A stretch of 64,000 nt of DNA from Zelonia costaricensis (Eukaryota > Euglenozoa > Kinetoplastea > Trypanosomatida > Trypanosomatidae). This document shows, piece by piece, positions 30,772 through 39,792 of the stretch. The notes under the pieces are model-generated. The model was not told the DNA's origin. It did no database searches and saw nothing but the letters and a program-made list of their open reading frames with translations. Made by a program: the position numbers and the translations under genes. The number at the start of each line of letters is the position of its first letter. The stretch's first letter is position 1. Location: positions 62,842 to 126,841 of the forward strand of contig JASAOO010003551.1 of assembly GCA_030849075.1 (NCBI GenBank), in the 5' to 3' direction.

Positions 30772-31641
30772 ATGTTCGAGTCCGCCTTGCTCAATCAGCC
30801 TTCCGGCGATGATAGGGGCTACAAGAGCTGTGACGCTGCCCGGGCCGCGTTCCGTGCCGGCGACCTCGAGGCGTCGCGTCGCGAGCACATGAAGCCACAC
30901 CACCAGGAGAGCCACAACTCGAGCGCCTCTGAGTACGTGAAGTCCGTCGTATTTGGCGGACTCGACGGCATCATGACCACGTTTGCCATCATCGCCGCTG
31001 CCGCTGGCAGTAACGGTAACTACGCGACGGTGCTTATTTTCGGCTTCTCCAGTGTGATCGCCGACGGCTTCTCGATGGGGTTCGGCGAGTTCATCTCCGG
31101 CGAGGCGGAGCGCGAGAACGCCATCTCGGAGCGCCGCCGCGAGGAGTGGGAGGTGGAGAACTCTTTCGACCTAGAGGTGGATGAAATGGTGCAGATCTAC
31201 ATGGCCAAGGGGCTCTCGTTTGACGACGCCAACACAATCGTCGGCATCATATCCAAGGATCGGAAGCTGTTCGTGGACTTCATGATGGTCGAGGAGCTGG
31301 GGCTCCTTGTCGACATCGACGACCCGTACGGTCCGCGCAAGCAGGGTGTGGTCATGTTCACCTCGTTCGTTTTCTTCGGCTCCGTGCCGCTGATAGCGTA
31401 TCTCTTCGGTAAGGGCCAGGGCACTGACTACGTCTTCTTCATCTCCGTCTTCCTCACCCTCGTCTCGCTCGTCGTGCTCGGCTCCGTCAAGGGCTACCTC
31501 GTCGGCCTCAGCATGTTCCGCTCCGCGGTGCTCATGGTGCTCAACGGCAGCGTCAGCGGCTCCGTCAGTTTTGTGGCCGGCTTCTTCATCCAAATGGCGC
31601 TCAGCAAGGGGGTGAAGGCGACCCCTACCGCTGTGGTTTAA
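30772..31641 (+). CDS. VIT1: Vacuolar iron transporter (VIT/CCC1 family)
   Basis: A 289-aa membrane protein that moves Fe2+ (or Mn2+) from the cytosol into an acidic organelle. The family signature DGIMTTFAIIAAAAGS follows the first cytosolic segment, then SSVIADGFSMGFGEFIS at the second helix. Next is the Glu-rich cytosolic metal-binding helix (EAERENAISERRREEWEVE), whose Glu residues bind the cation in plant VIT1. It is followed by three C-terminal membrane segments (about residues 196-215, 222-242 and 255-280). Length and five-segment topology fit the family. In Leishmania a VIT1 homologue protects from iron overload; assignment to that orthologue rests on family and position. No break is seen. 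Confidence 0.93.
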   Translation: MFESALLNQPSGDDRGYKSCDAARAAFRAGDLEASRREHMKPHHQESHNSSASEYVKSVVFGGLDGIMTTFAIIAAAAGSNGNYATVLIFGFSSVIADGFSMGFGEFISGEAERENAISERRREEWEVENSFDLEVDEMVQIYMAKGLSFDDANTIVGIISKDRKLFVDFMMVEELGLLVDIDDPYGPRKQGVVMFTSFVFFGSVPLIAYLFGKGQGTDYVFFISVFLTLVSLVVLGSVKGYLVGLSMFRSAVLMVLNGSVSGSVSFVAGFFIQMALSKGVKATPTAVV

Positions 31642-32493
31642 GGACGCAAAGGGGGTACGCTCATATTGGGCACCTCGAGCCCTGCTCGCTGGGCGCCGAC
31701 TGGGGCTCCGGCCCCTCTTCCCCACCCCCATGCCCTCCCCCCTCCCTCCTCCCACTCCGTCCACCCGGCTCTCCGTCACGCACCAATTGAAGCGGCGCTG
31801 AAGACGAGAAGGATAGTGCGTGCCTGTGTGTGTGGGGAGGGGGCGCAGAAACGTCCGTTTCTTTTGGGGGTTTGTCTTATTGTTGTGTTGTGGGGCGATC
31901 CCCGGAAGGCGGCCCGGACCTCCGCGCTGTCGCCCTCTTGTAACATCGCTAAAAAAAAAAACAGGCCATACAAAGAGGAACACAAAAGACTGTAATTGGC
32001 GCAGGTTGCGTGAGAGGAACAGAGAACAACAGAGGCAGGCGCGGCAGCTGAAACGCTACGGGTGTGTGTGTGTGTGTGTGTGTGTGTTTGTAGACAAGGG
32101 GCTTGGCATACGGCTCGTTCTCCCTTCTGGTTTGTGCGTGCATGCTGGCGCATTGCTCTCAAGTTTTGGGGGACCGTGCGCCACAGAAGCCCTAACCCCT
32201 GCGCCGAGCCCCGCTGCCACCTCGAGGGTGCCCTCGCGTGCAGCCCGCGCAGAGTGTCTCTTTACTTTGTTGTTGCTCACGGCTTAGTATTCCTGGGTGT
32301 ACGACCGATGCCCATGTTCATGCGCCGCCCTCCTCCCCTACGCTTCCCGCCCCTCCCTCCCCCACTTGCGCACCTTCAGCACCCACCCGGCTCGGAGGCT
32401 GAACTTCTTCGCGTGCATCCGGGGAGACGACCACCCACTTGCCCGCTCTCGGCAACCGCCTCACTGCCTTCACTACAGACGCGCAGCCAGCCG
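31642..32493. other. Intergenic spacer with a GT microsatellite
   Basis: No gene is supported. A11 lies near 31951-31961 and (GT)n at 32062-32087. The frame of the next gene is open from 32062 with an in-frame ATG at 32308, but that part is Pro-rich and not domain-like. Confidence 0.55.
32062..32087. repeat. (GT)n microsatellite
   Basis: A pure GT run of about 13 units, about 420 nt after the VIT stop codon. It is complementary in sense to the CA array at 30180. Confidence 0.95.
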
Positions 32494-33618
32494 ATGGAGT
32501 CGCGGGGCCGCGTGCTGGGCGCGGTGCGGACGCTGTCCGAGGCTGTCTCGACGCAGGTGCAGACCGAAGAGGCGCGGCAGCTCGTTTTGCGTGTTGTGTC
32601 CGGCAACTGCGAGGCGTTCACGCTGCGCCAGCTCGAGGTGGCGCTGTGCTACTTCACCAACCACAACAGCAATTACACCAACGTAGGCCAGGATGAGTTT
32701 CACGTGCTGGCAGAGGAGACGCTGAACAACGCCATTCGGTCAATTCTTGTCTACGACGACTTCTCCGGCTACTTTGGCGACGCTGAGGTCTACTCCCTCT
32801 CCATGGCGTTTCAGTACAACCTTTCCGTGGAGGCGCTCACGCTCAGCGGCATCGACATCAGCGACGAGGCGATCTGCTCCCTCTGTGAGGCGCTGGTGCG
32901 CTCGCGCGTGAACTACATGGACCTCTCCAACACTCCGCTCGAGGACGAGGCGGGGCAGTCCATTGCCGCCCTCGCCCACGTCAACCCGTACCTGCGCACC
33001 GTCATTGTCGACGACACCCTCATCGCTGACGACGTGCTCGACGAAATCGACGTTGCCTGCCAGTTCAACCAGAGCAACTACGAGGGCAACGGCGATGCGG
33101 TGGATGAGGCACTGCTGCGGCCCGCCGACCTTGGCCGCCTGAAGCAGCGCCTGCAGCAGGGCGTGCGGGCCAAGCAGAAGAGGGTGCACTACTGTGTCGC
33201 CCACCTCTTCGGCTGCTGCCCAAACGGAGAGATGTGCCTCTACGCGCACACGCTGGGCAGGAGCGGACTCGACGACCTCGACACCTCCCTCTCGGCAAAA
33301 ATAGCCGAACTCTTCGCCAGCGGCGGAAACTGGGAGGAGCGCCTGCCGCCCCGCCCAAGCGATGGCGCCTCGTGGCGCAACCCAGAGGACGAAGTGAAGC
33401 GCGGGCCGCGGCTCAACAGGGCACGCCGCATTCGTGCTTTTGAGAGCGCCACCGAGGCACCCGCGCCGGCTGCCGCTGCGGCTGCCACCCCGGTGCCGCG
33501 GTCGCGGCGGTCGCCGCTGCTCAGCGGGCTGGCCGGCTTGTGCTGCGGTCTCGCCCTCGCAGGGCTGCTGAGTGTCGTAGCGCGCCGCCTGCCTGCCCGC
33601 GCCGTGTCACCATCGTAG
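32494..33618 (+). CDS. Leucine-rich-repeat protein with CCCH zinc finger and C-terminal membrane anchor
   Basis: A 374-aa protein from the ATG at 32494 (MESRGRVLG); an in-frame ATG at 32308 would add a 62-residue Pro-rich tail without domain character. Residues about 100-195 have an RNI-type LRR pattern (VEALTLSGIDISDEAI, VNYMDLSNTPLEDEAG, LRTVIVDDTLIADDVL). Residues 234-252 form a canonical CCCH finger of spacing C-x7-C-x5-C-x3-H (Cys234, Cys242, Cys248, His252), an RNA-binding fold. After an acidic/Arg-rich linker, residues about 340-362 (LLSGLAGLCCGLALAGLLSVV) are a single membrane segment followed by RRLPAR. The arrangement predicts an RNA-binding domain held at the cytosolic face of a membrane. 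I know of no named family with this exact combination. Confidence 0.78.
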   Translation: MESRGRVLGAVRTLSEAVSTQVQTEEARQLVLRVVSGNCEAFTLRQLEVALCYFTNHNSNYTNVGQDEFHVLAEETLNNAIRSILVYDDFSGYFGDAEVYSLSMAFQYNLSVEALTLSGIDISDEAICSLCEALVRSRVNYMDLSNTPLEDEAGQSIAALAHVNPYLRTVIVDDTLIADDVLDEIDVACQFNQSNYEGNGDAVDEALLRPADLGRLKQRLQQGVRAKQKRVHYCVAHLFGCCPNGEMCLYAHTLGRSGLDDLDTSLSAKIAELFASGGNWEERLPPRPSDGASWRNPEDEVKRGPRLNRARRIRAFESATEAPAPAAAAAATPVPRSRRSPLLSGLAGLCCGLALAGLLSVVARRLPARAVSPS

Positions 33619-34655
33619 GTGGACGAGAGGGACTCGGAGGCGCGGGGGGGGCATGGGGAAGAGAACGGGGAAGACGCGGAGACAGAGCGGTGAACCGGGC
33701 TGAAGCAGCTGCCGCCTCTCTCCCCCTCTCCCTCCCATGCATCTCGCGACTCGCGCCATCGACTGAGGGCTGCGTGGGTGCGCAGGAAAGATCGAGGAAG
33801 GCTGCCAGCGCGACGCGCAACCGTCGCTCTTGGCGTGCCGCTTTGCGCGGCGTGCACGGTGCACTCGACTTCACACGTCTGAAGGTTACATGTGTCTGCC
33901 AAAGCTGCTCGCAGGAAGCCACCATTTGCCTTTGCGGCCACGCGCTCGGCCCCTGAACGAAGGAAAGCAGAAGTGGCGAAAGGCTGTGCCGCAGCGACTT
34001 CTCCTCGTCAGCTACCCCGCGTCACCGCCGGCGGGCACACGCAGCGGCCGCATGCACTCTCGTGGCGCCTTCGTGTACTCCTTTCATCCCCGCTTTAACG
34101 CTCCCCTCCTGCTTCCTCTCCTCCTCCCTGCTCGGTCGGACTCGCATCACGCGGGGGCCCGCCTTTTCACTACCTGCACGGCCATCGTCTTCGCCACCAT
34201 GCTCCCTCCCTCACGGCGCAGTCTGATCGAGCACTCCACCGCCGTGACGCGCTTTGCCCTCGTTGTACCCCCACTCCCCCTCCCCCCGCTGCTCGTCTCC
34301 TCGTGCCTCGTTCGCCCCCTCCTCGCCTCCTCCTCCCTGTCGACCCCCTCCACCACCGCCTGACTCGCAACCAGCGCCTCCCCTCCCGTCGCGCCCGCCC
34401 GCTCGCCCACCCCGCAGCGTGCCTAGAGACTCTATACACAAAAGGTCACACGCTCGCGCTCACGCTGCCCTGACACGCGCGAGGCATCATCGCCCCCCTT
34501 TGCGCCCCTCCGCCTCTCCCTCCGTCCAACCTCTGCGCAGCAGGGCACACGCTGCACACCCGCATTGTGTCGTCGCTCCGCTCCCCGTGAAGGAGAGTTT
34601 GCGTGCACAGCACCTCGACAAAGCCCAGGCACCCCCCCCCCCCCCCCCCACAGCC
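33619..34655. other. Intergenic spacer ending in a C18 tract
   Basis: No gene is supported. The right half is strongly CT-rich. C18 at 34632-34649 ends six bases before the proteasome start codon. Confidence 0.6.
34632..34649. repeat. Poly-C tract of 18 abutting the proteasome alpha-7 start codon
   Basis: Eighteen consecutive C residues lie at 34632-34649, then ACAGCC and ATG at 34656. The AG at 34652-34653 would be the first acceptor after the tract, leaving a 2-nt 5' UTR plus spliced leader. An upstream acceptor would put the C-tract in the mature 5' UTR. Confidence 0.9.
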
Positions 34656-35372
34656 ATGGCGGGCACCGGCAGCGGCCACGATCAGTCGACGGACGTCTTC
34701 TCAGCAGAGGGTCGCGTGTTCCAGGTCGAGTACGCGGGCAAGGCCGTCGACAACAGCAGCACCGCCGTCGCCGCGTGCTGCAAGGACGGCGTTGTCGTCG
34801 CTGTCGAGAAGATCCACTCGAGCCGCATGCTGGAGAACGGCTCCAACAACCGCATCCACGCGGTGGACCGCCAGGCCGGCATCTGCATCTGCGGTCTGCT
34901 GCCCGACGGACGCGCCATCGTGTCGCGCGCGCGGCTGGAGGCGGAGAACAGCCGGGACATCTTCGCGACGCCGATCCGTGGTGCGGTGCTGGCAAATCGC
35001 ATCGGCGAGTTCATGCACGTGTACACGACGCACTTTGCGTACCGTCCTTTCGGGTGCTCGGCGATCATCGCGTCGTACGCCGACGACGGGCCGCAGCTGT
35101 ACGTGAGCGACCCCAGCGGCACCGTCGCGGGCTACTACGGCGTTGCGCTGGGCAAGGCGAAGACAGTGGCGAAGAGCGAGCTGGAGAAGCTCGACTTCGC
35201 CAACCTCACGTGCGAGGAGGCGGTCGGCAAGCTGGCCAACATCCTGCACGACGTGCACGACAAGCAGAAGGACAAGCTGTACGAGGTCGAGGTGGCGTGG
35301 GTCTGCGACAAGTCGGACCGCAAGTTCGTGCACGTGCCGGCGGACATGATCCCGCCGCCGCCGACGAGCTAA
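34656..35372 (+). CDS. PSMA3: 20S proteasome alpha-7 subunit (PSMA3 type)
   Basis: A 238-aa subunit of the outer ring of the 20S core, which gates substrate entry. The N-terminus carries the alpha signature (GSGHDQSTDVFSAEGRVFQVEYAGKAV), and residues 14-35 match PSMA3 closely. Further PSMA3-type landmarks are KDGVVVAVEKI, YRPFGCSAII, YVSDPSGTVAGYYGVALGKA and EVAWVCDKS. As in all alpha subunits there is no catalytic N-terminal Thr. The C-terminus is shorter than in human PSMA3 (255 aa) and ends IPPPPTS instead of the long acidic phosphorylated tail. The start is supported by the conserved N-terminal segment directly after the C18 tract. Confidence 0.96.
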   Translation: MAGTGSGHDQSTDVFSAEGRVFQVEYAGKAVDNSSTAVAACCKDGVVVAVEKIHSSRMLENGSNNRIHAVDRQAGICICGLLPDGRAIVSRARLEAENSRDIFATPIRGAVLANRIGEFMHVYTTHFAYRPFGCSAIIASYADDGPQLYVSDPSGTVAGYYGVALGKAKTVAKSELEKLDFANLTCEEAVGKLANILHDVHDKQKDKLYEVEVAWVCDKSDRKFVHVPADMIPPPPTS

Positions 35373-36415
35373 ACAAGCGTCTTCACGTGCCCTGCGGTGC
35401 AACCCTCCTTTGCCCCGCCTCGTGTGGCTGAGTCCGCGTACTCCCTCCCCCCTCTCTCTCGCCCTCCCCTTTCGACGGTGCGAGGCGAATCGGTGACGAC
35501 GCGTTGCTCGCGATCGTTTGATGCTCTTTTTCTTTCTTCGTGTTCATGGGCGTTGCCCTCGCGGCGCAGATGTGCGCCACGCGTTCTTGGCGTGGACGCG
35601 AGTAGTATGCGGCGCTTCTTGGCAGTCCTCCGCGTCGACCCTTCCTCCGTTCTCCCCGCCGGAGAAGACGAAAAAAAAGGAGGACAGCAGAGGTGTCACT
35701 GATGAGTGGTCGCTGCCATGCGAACTTGTTGTGTGGCAGCGTACTTCTATTCACCTGTGTGCAGGGCGCAACGGTGTCGCAGAAATGGGAAGCGGACGGG
35801 TGAGCCCGCTGACTGCGTCCCGCACCCCAGTTTCCGTCGCTGAAAGGAAGAGGAAAAGAAAAAGTCAATTGCGAGCGTCAAGGCAGAGCACTGCGAATGC
35901 CGCAGGATAGGGAAAGGGGAAGGGGAGTTGCATTTCTTCTCGAAGCGGAGAAGTTGGATGGATGTCGCACACACTCCTCTCCCCTGCTAGCCGGGGGGAC
36001 GCTTAGCCAGCGCAAGACCGCTTCTGCGGCGCTGTGCACGAGGGGAGCGGCAAGACGCTGCGCCGACGGTGCACCTCCCGAGTCCCACCTCCTATTTTCA
36101 CAGGGGCACACTGCCCCCCTTCCCCCCTCCCCCCTTCGCCGGCAACGCGAGTCCTCCCACCCTCCGCGTGCGCCTCGCCCTGCTGCACCCCTGCCGCTGT
36201 GTCGCCGGCTGCCACCACGCAAAAACCTGTCCGGGGTGTGCACGCAGCTGCTCCCCCTCCCCCGTTTCGGTTCACAAGCGCTTTTCACCGTTCCCTCTTC
36301 TGTCCCGCCCTTCTCATTGTGCCCCTCGACAGTGCCGTCCACATCATCCGTCGACGCACCGCTTGCCAGCTTGCCGCTTTTGACTCACCGGGCTGCAGCG
36401 GCGCAACAGGCGGCG
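35373..36415. other. Intergenic spacer
   Basis: No gene is supported. A CT-rich zone at 36095-36150 precedes the next gene. The next gene's frame stays open upstream to 35897, but that stretch is Ser/Pro-rich. Confidence 0.55.
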
Positions 36416-36955
36416 ATGCTCCATAGCGTTCTCCGCCGCGGCGTGCACAGGGTCGGCTACACGCACCCCCATCGACTCCCCGTGCCGTGCGCCCAGCGCT
36501 GGGACCTTCGCCTCGCCCGCGCGCGCATTTTCCAGGAGTACATCGAGGAGAAGGCGCCGGGTGCGTGGCAACTGGAGGATGAGCGCCACATGTCGCCAGA
36601 GTTCAACACGTTCACCGGCCATCCGATGCGCAACATGCGCCCCGGCTACGGGCAGAATTTGCCTGATTTCATCATGAAGAAGCGGCTGCCCAACAACACA
36701 CACTACGAGCTCTTCGCCCGCCGTGACATCCCGAACGAGGACAACGCCATGTACGGCAAGCTGCTGTACGATACGACGATGCACGGCACATCGCTGCCGT
36801 CAGTGTACCGGATGCACAAGGACATGAACAAGGCGCAGCGCAACGACCGCAAGCTCTCGGGCAACCGCTTCAAGGTGCTCAACTCCAGCGGCGCCAAGAA
36901 CCCGCCCTCCGGCTTCGAGCCTATCCCCGATGCGAGCGAGGACGAAGACGACTGA
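36416..36955 (+). CDS. Small conserved hypothetical protein, probably mitochondrial
   Basis: A 179-aa protein with an N-terminal stretch rich in Arg, His and Leu and free of acidic residues (MLHSVLRRGVHRVGYTHPHR), a likely mitochondrial presequence. The body is hydrophilic, Met/Asn/Arg-rich and has no membrane segment: ARIFQEYIEEKAPGAWQLED, then a GHPMRNMRPGYGQNLPDF segment. It ends in a short acidic tail (DASEDEDD). I do not recognise a family. Size, charge and presequence fit a peripheral subunit of a respiratory or mitoribosomal complex, which is inference. Confidence 0.72.
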   Translation: MLHSVLRRGVHRVGYTHPHRLPVPCAQRWDLRLARARIFQEYIEEKAPGAWQLEDERHMSPEFNTFTGHPMRNMRPGYGQNLPDFIMKKRLPNNTHYELFARRDIPNEDNAMYGKLLYDTTMHGTSLPSVYRMHKDMNKAQRNDRKLSGNRFKVLNSSGAKNPPSGFEPIPDASEDEDD

Positions 36956-37631
36956 GCAGACGGCACCTTTGCCATGCGTCTGTGCTCATGTGTGTTTACG
37001 TGTGTGTGTGTGCGTGTGTGTGTGTGCGCATGGCGGGATTGCGCAGCCTTTTCTTCACATTTCTACACCATCGGCGGCGTGCGTGTCCGTCTGTGCATGG
37101 GCGGCACGTTGTAGCGCGTGACGTGACGGCAATAATGGTGTTGAAGTCGGGCTTGGCTCGCGTCCATGAGGGAGTGGGCTTTGCGTGGACGTATCACTGC
37201 GAGCGTCGCGCGCGGTGCGCAGAGTCAAAATACAGCATGTACTGAGGAAGCGATCCCGCTCCTCTTCTCGGCGAAAAGGGGCGCACGACAGTCATCTGTC
37301 GGCGCAACGACGCAGCAGCGATGACAAAGCGTCGGCGCCGCTGCGTATCGCGTCGGCTGCTGACGCAGGGCGCACAGGCCGCCCCCGCGGCGCGCCCGTT
37401 CGAAACTCAGAAGCCACCAGGGTGAAGGGGCAGAACTCGGCCCATTTTTTCTTCTGTGCTCTTCTGTGCTTCCGTCGCCTCCCCCCTCCCCCCCTGTGGC
37501 CTTCACTTCTCTCACTACGCTCCCCTCGCGCAACACGACTGGCGCCAGCTGCACCGCTGCCAAACCCCAGCGCCACTTCGCCTTCTCCGATCCCCCCTTT
37601 ACCCGTGCTCAAGGAGCAGCAGTGCGTCGCC
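36956..37631. other. Intergenic spacer with a GT-rich tract
   Basis: A (GT)n-like tract covers about 37000-37027, 45 nt after the stop codon of the preceding gene. CT-rich runs at 37470-37515 and near 37585-37605 precede the next gene. No gene is supported. Confidence 0.55.
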
Positions 37632-39077
37632 ATGCAAGACCAGTGGAAGATGGATGCCGAGTCGGAGGACCACCGGTCACGGCGTGACATGACGGAGAAG
37701 TCCATCGCACGCTATGTGAAGAGCGAGGCCGAGCGGCAGGTGACCTCCTCTTCATCGTGCACCTCAGGTAACGTCTACGTGTCGGACGCCGCGTGGCTCT
37801 GCGGGGCGTCGCTCGCACAGGCGACGTACCTGTGCTGCGGACTGAGCAACGGCAGCGTGTGCCTCCTCAACACGACGAACCTATCCAAGATCTACCTTTT
37901 TGAGCTGGACCGCGACCCGCGCAGCTCGTCACGCAGCGGCGACCGTCATGGACGCCGGCCCGGGCACGACACTGCGGCGCCTGCGCCGCCGCAGCTTGTG
38001 GCGGTGGCGACGCACATCATTCCGGCTACGGCGAGCACGACCCCGGCGAGTGCCGGCCCCGTGCAGGCGCTTCTGTGCGTGACGCTGGACGAGTGTGTGT
38101 GTGTGTGCCCGCTGGACATGGCGACGGTGCTGGAGCGCAAAAAGTTGTCGCGCAGCGACATGGCCAGGGTGATGCGGTACCCACCAGTTGCGCCAGGTGC
38201 GGTCCTTCACGCCTCGCTGCAGTTCAATTCTAAAGGCAACGCCGTCGCCGCGCTGCTCTGCGTGGAAAACGGGGCGGCCGCGGCGTCCGCGACAGCTTCG
38301 TCGTCGCTGCGGTGGTGCGTAGCCGTTCTCGCCTCACCCGATGCCTCAGCGACGCTTCAGAGTGCGTACAAGGGCGGTTCGGACTGGCACACGCTCGTGC
38401 CCCCCGCCCCCGGCAGCGGCGCCGACGACGATGCGACTGTGGAGCTGTGCTACTGCGGGTGGTGGTCGGCTGACACGCTGGTCTGCGTCTGGTCGAACAG
38501 CTGCCTGCAGTTTGTGCACGCGGCGGAGTCGCTGCGGGTCGTCGCGGAGTGTCGTCTGCTGCGCCAGTGCGGGGCCGACGTGGTTACCAACGCCACTGTG
38601 AGCCGCCCGAGTGGCAGCGCGGAGGCGGCCGACGGCGCGGTGTCTGGACTCGTGGCGATGGTGCTGGAGAACAACGTGGTGGCCTCCTTCTTTGTCGCGA
38701 CCCGCCCTGGTGCCGCCATGGAGGTGCCAGGGCTGAAGCGGCATCGCGCCGAGGCGCAGCCGGCGGTGTTGGTGACCCCGACCATGCAGACCTTCTGCAC
38801 CGAGGACATCCCGGTCCGCGAGATCCACCTGGCGCGGTCCTTTTCGTGGACGGTTGTGCTGCTGCTCGAGAGCGGCGCGCTCGTCTTTCTGGATGCGGAG
38901 ACGATGCGGCTGTCGGTGCACCGCGCCGTGAACCGCCTGCGCGCACCCGATGCGGCCCGCTACCGTGCCGGTCCGCTGCTGGCCGCTCCGCGTCACTACT
39001 TTTGCGAAGTGAGCGGGAGGCCGTTTGCGGCCGTCATACTCGAGCTCAACACCGCCATCCTGATGAAGGCCCAGTGA
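37632..39077 (+). CDS. Hypothetical protein, possibly a beta-propeller
   Basis: A 481-aa protein from ATG 37632 (MQDQWKMDAESEDHRSRRDM). After a charged N-terminus the sequence alternates short hydrophobic strands and turns in a way that recalls degenerate WD-type blades: ATYLCCGLSNGSVCLLNT, then VQALLCVTLDECVCVCPLD, then ADTLVCVWSNSCLQFV, and WTVVLLLESGALVFLDAET. No GH-WD dipeptides are regular enough for a firm call. A His/Arg/Pro-rich disordered insert (residues about 95-125) separates blades 1 and 2. It has no signal peptide, membrane segment or catalytic motif. Cys content is high for a cytosolic protein. Function unknown. Confidence 0.7.
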   Translation: MQDQWKMDAESEDHRSRRDMTEKSIARYVKSEAERQVTSSSSCTSGNVYVSDAAWLCGASLAQATYLCCGLSNGSVCLLNTTNLSKIYLFELDRDPRSSSRSGDRHGRRPGHDTAAPAPPQLVAVATHIIPATASTTPASAGPVQALLCVTLDECVCVCPLDMATVLERKKLSRSDMARVMRYPPVAPGAVLHASLQFNSKGNAVAALLCVENGAAAASATASSSLRWCVAVLASPDASATLQSAYKGGSDWHTLVPPAPGSGADDDATVELCYCGWWSADTLVCVWSNSCLQFVHAAESLRVVAECRLLRQCGADVVTNATVSRPSGSAEAADGAVSGLVAMVLENNVVASFFVATRPGAAMEVPGLKRHRAEAQPAVLVTPTMQTFCTEDIPVREIHLARSFSWTVVLLLESGALVFLDAETMRLSVHRAVNRLRAPDAARYRAGPLLAAPRHYFCEVSGRPFAAVILELNTAILMKAQ

Positions 39078-39792
39078 GGTGAAACGGATGCAACAAGAGG
39101 GCGCGAGAGGGGCAGGCGCGGCGCAGAGTCTCGTCCCCGCTGAGGCGACATTGAACAGGGAAAGAAGAAGACAGATACGGCGAAGAAGCGAGCGGCGGCT
39201 CACGCACGGCTGCGCGGGGCGGCAGAAATGCTGGCTGCCGTGAATTGCGGCCGCCGCCCCGCCCTCGGCGACGGTTCCGCCGCGCTGTTTACAGGGCCTG
39301 TGCAAGGATGCGTAGCTGAGCTCGGCCGCACTTTGTCGTTCATCGCGACAGACGAGTACCCCGCGGTGCGCTGACCGGCCGAGCCCTACAGTACACTCGG
39401 CAAGACAGCTCCCGCTGCACTCTCTCCTCCCCCAATCCCTTTTCCTTGTGCCTGCGCGTCCCGTCAAGGTCCGGGAACCACACATAGCTCACGTGCCCCT
39501 CGCTCAGCCCCTCCCATCACCTGGCACGTCTCCTCACACGTGCGCTCCCGCCCACCTCAACACGCGGCACACGGAGCGGCACGCAGGCGCCTCGCTTCCT
39601 TTCTAGTCTAGCCGCCTGTGTCGCTCCTGCTTGGCGGCGGTGGTTCGGTGGGCCAGCCTTCGCCACGCCAGCCGTTGATCTCTGCTCCCGATCTCCCTCG
39701 CCCCCGTACACACGTCAACCACCGTCCGCGCGGAGGCCCAAGAGCGAGCTTTTGCGAACACCTCTCGCGTGGCCTCTTTGACGCGCGTCGCG
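39078..39792. other. Intergenic spacer
   Basis: Purine-rich in its first 140 bases and CT-rich from about 39415 to 39710. No gene is supported. Confidence 0.55.
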
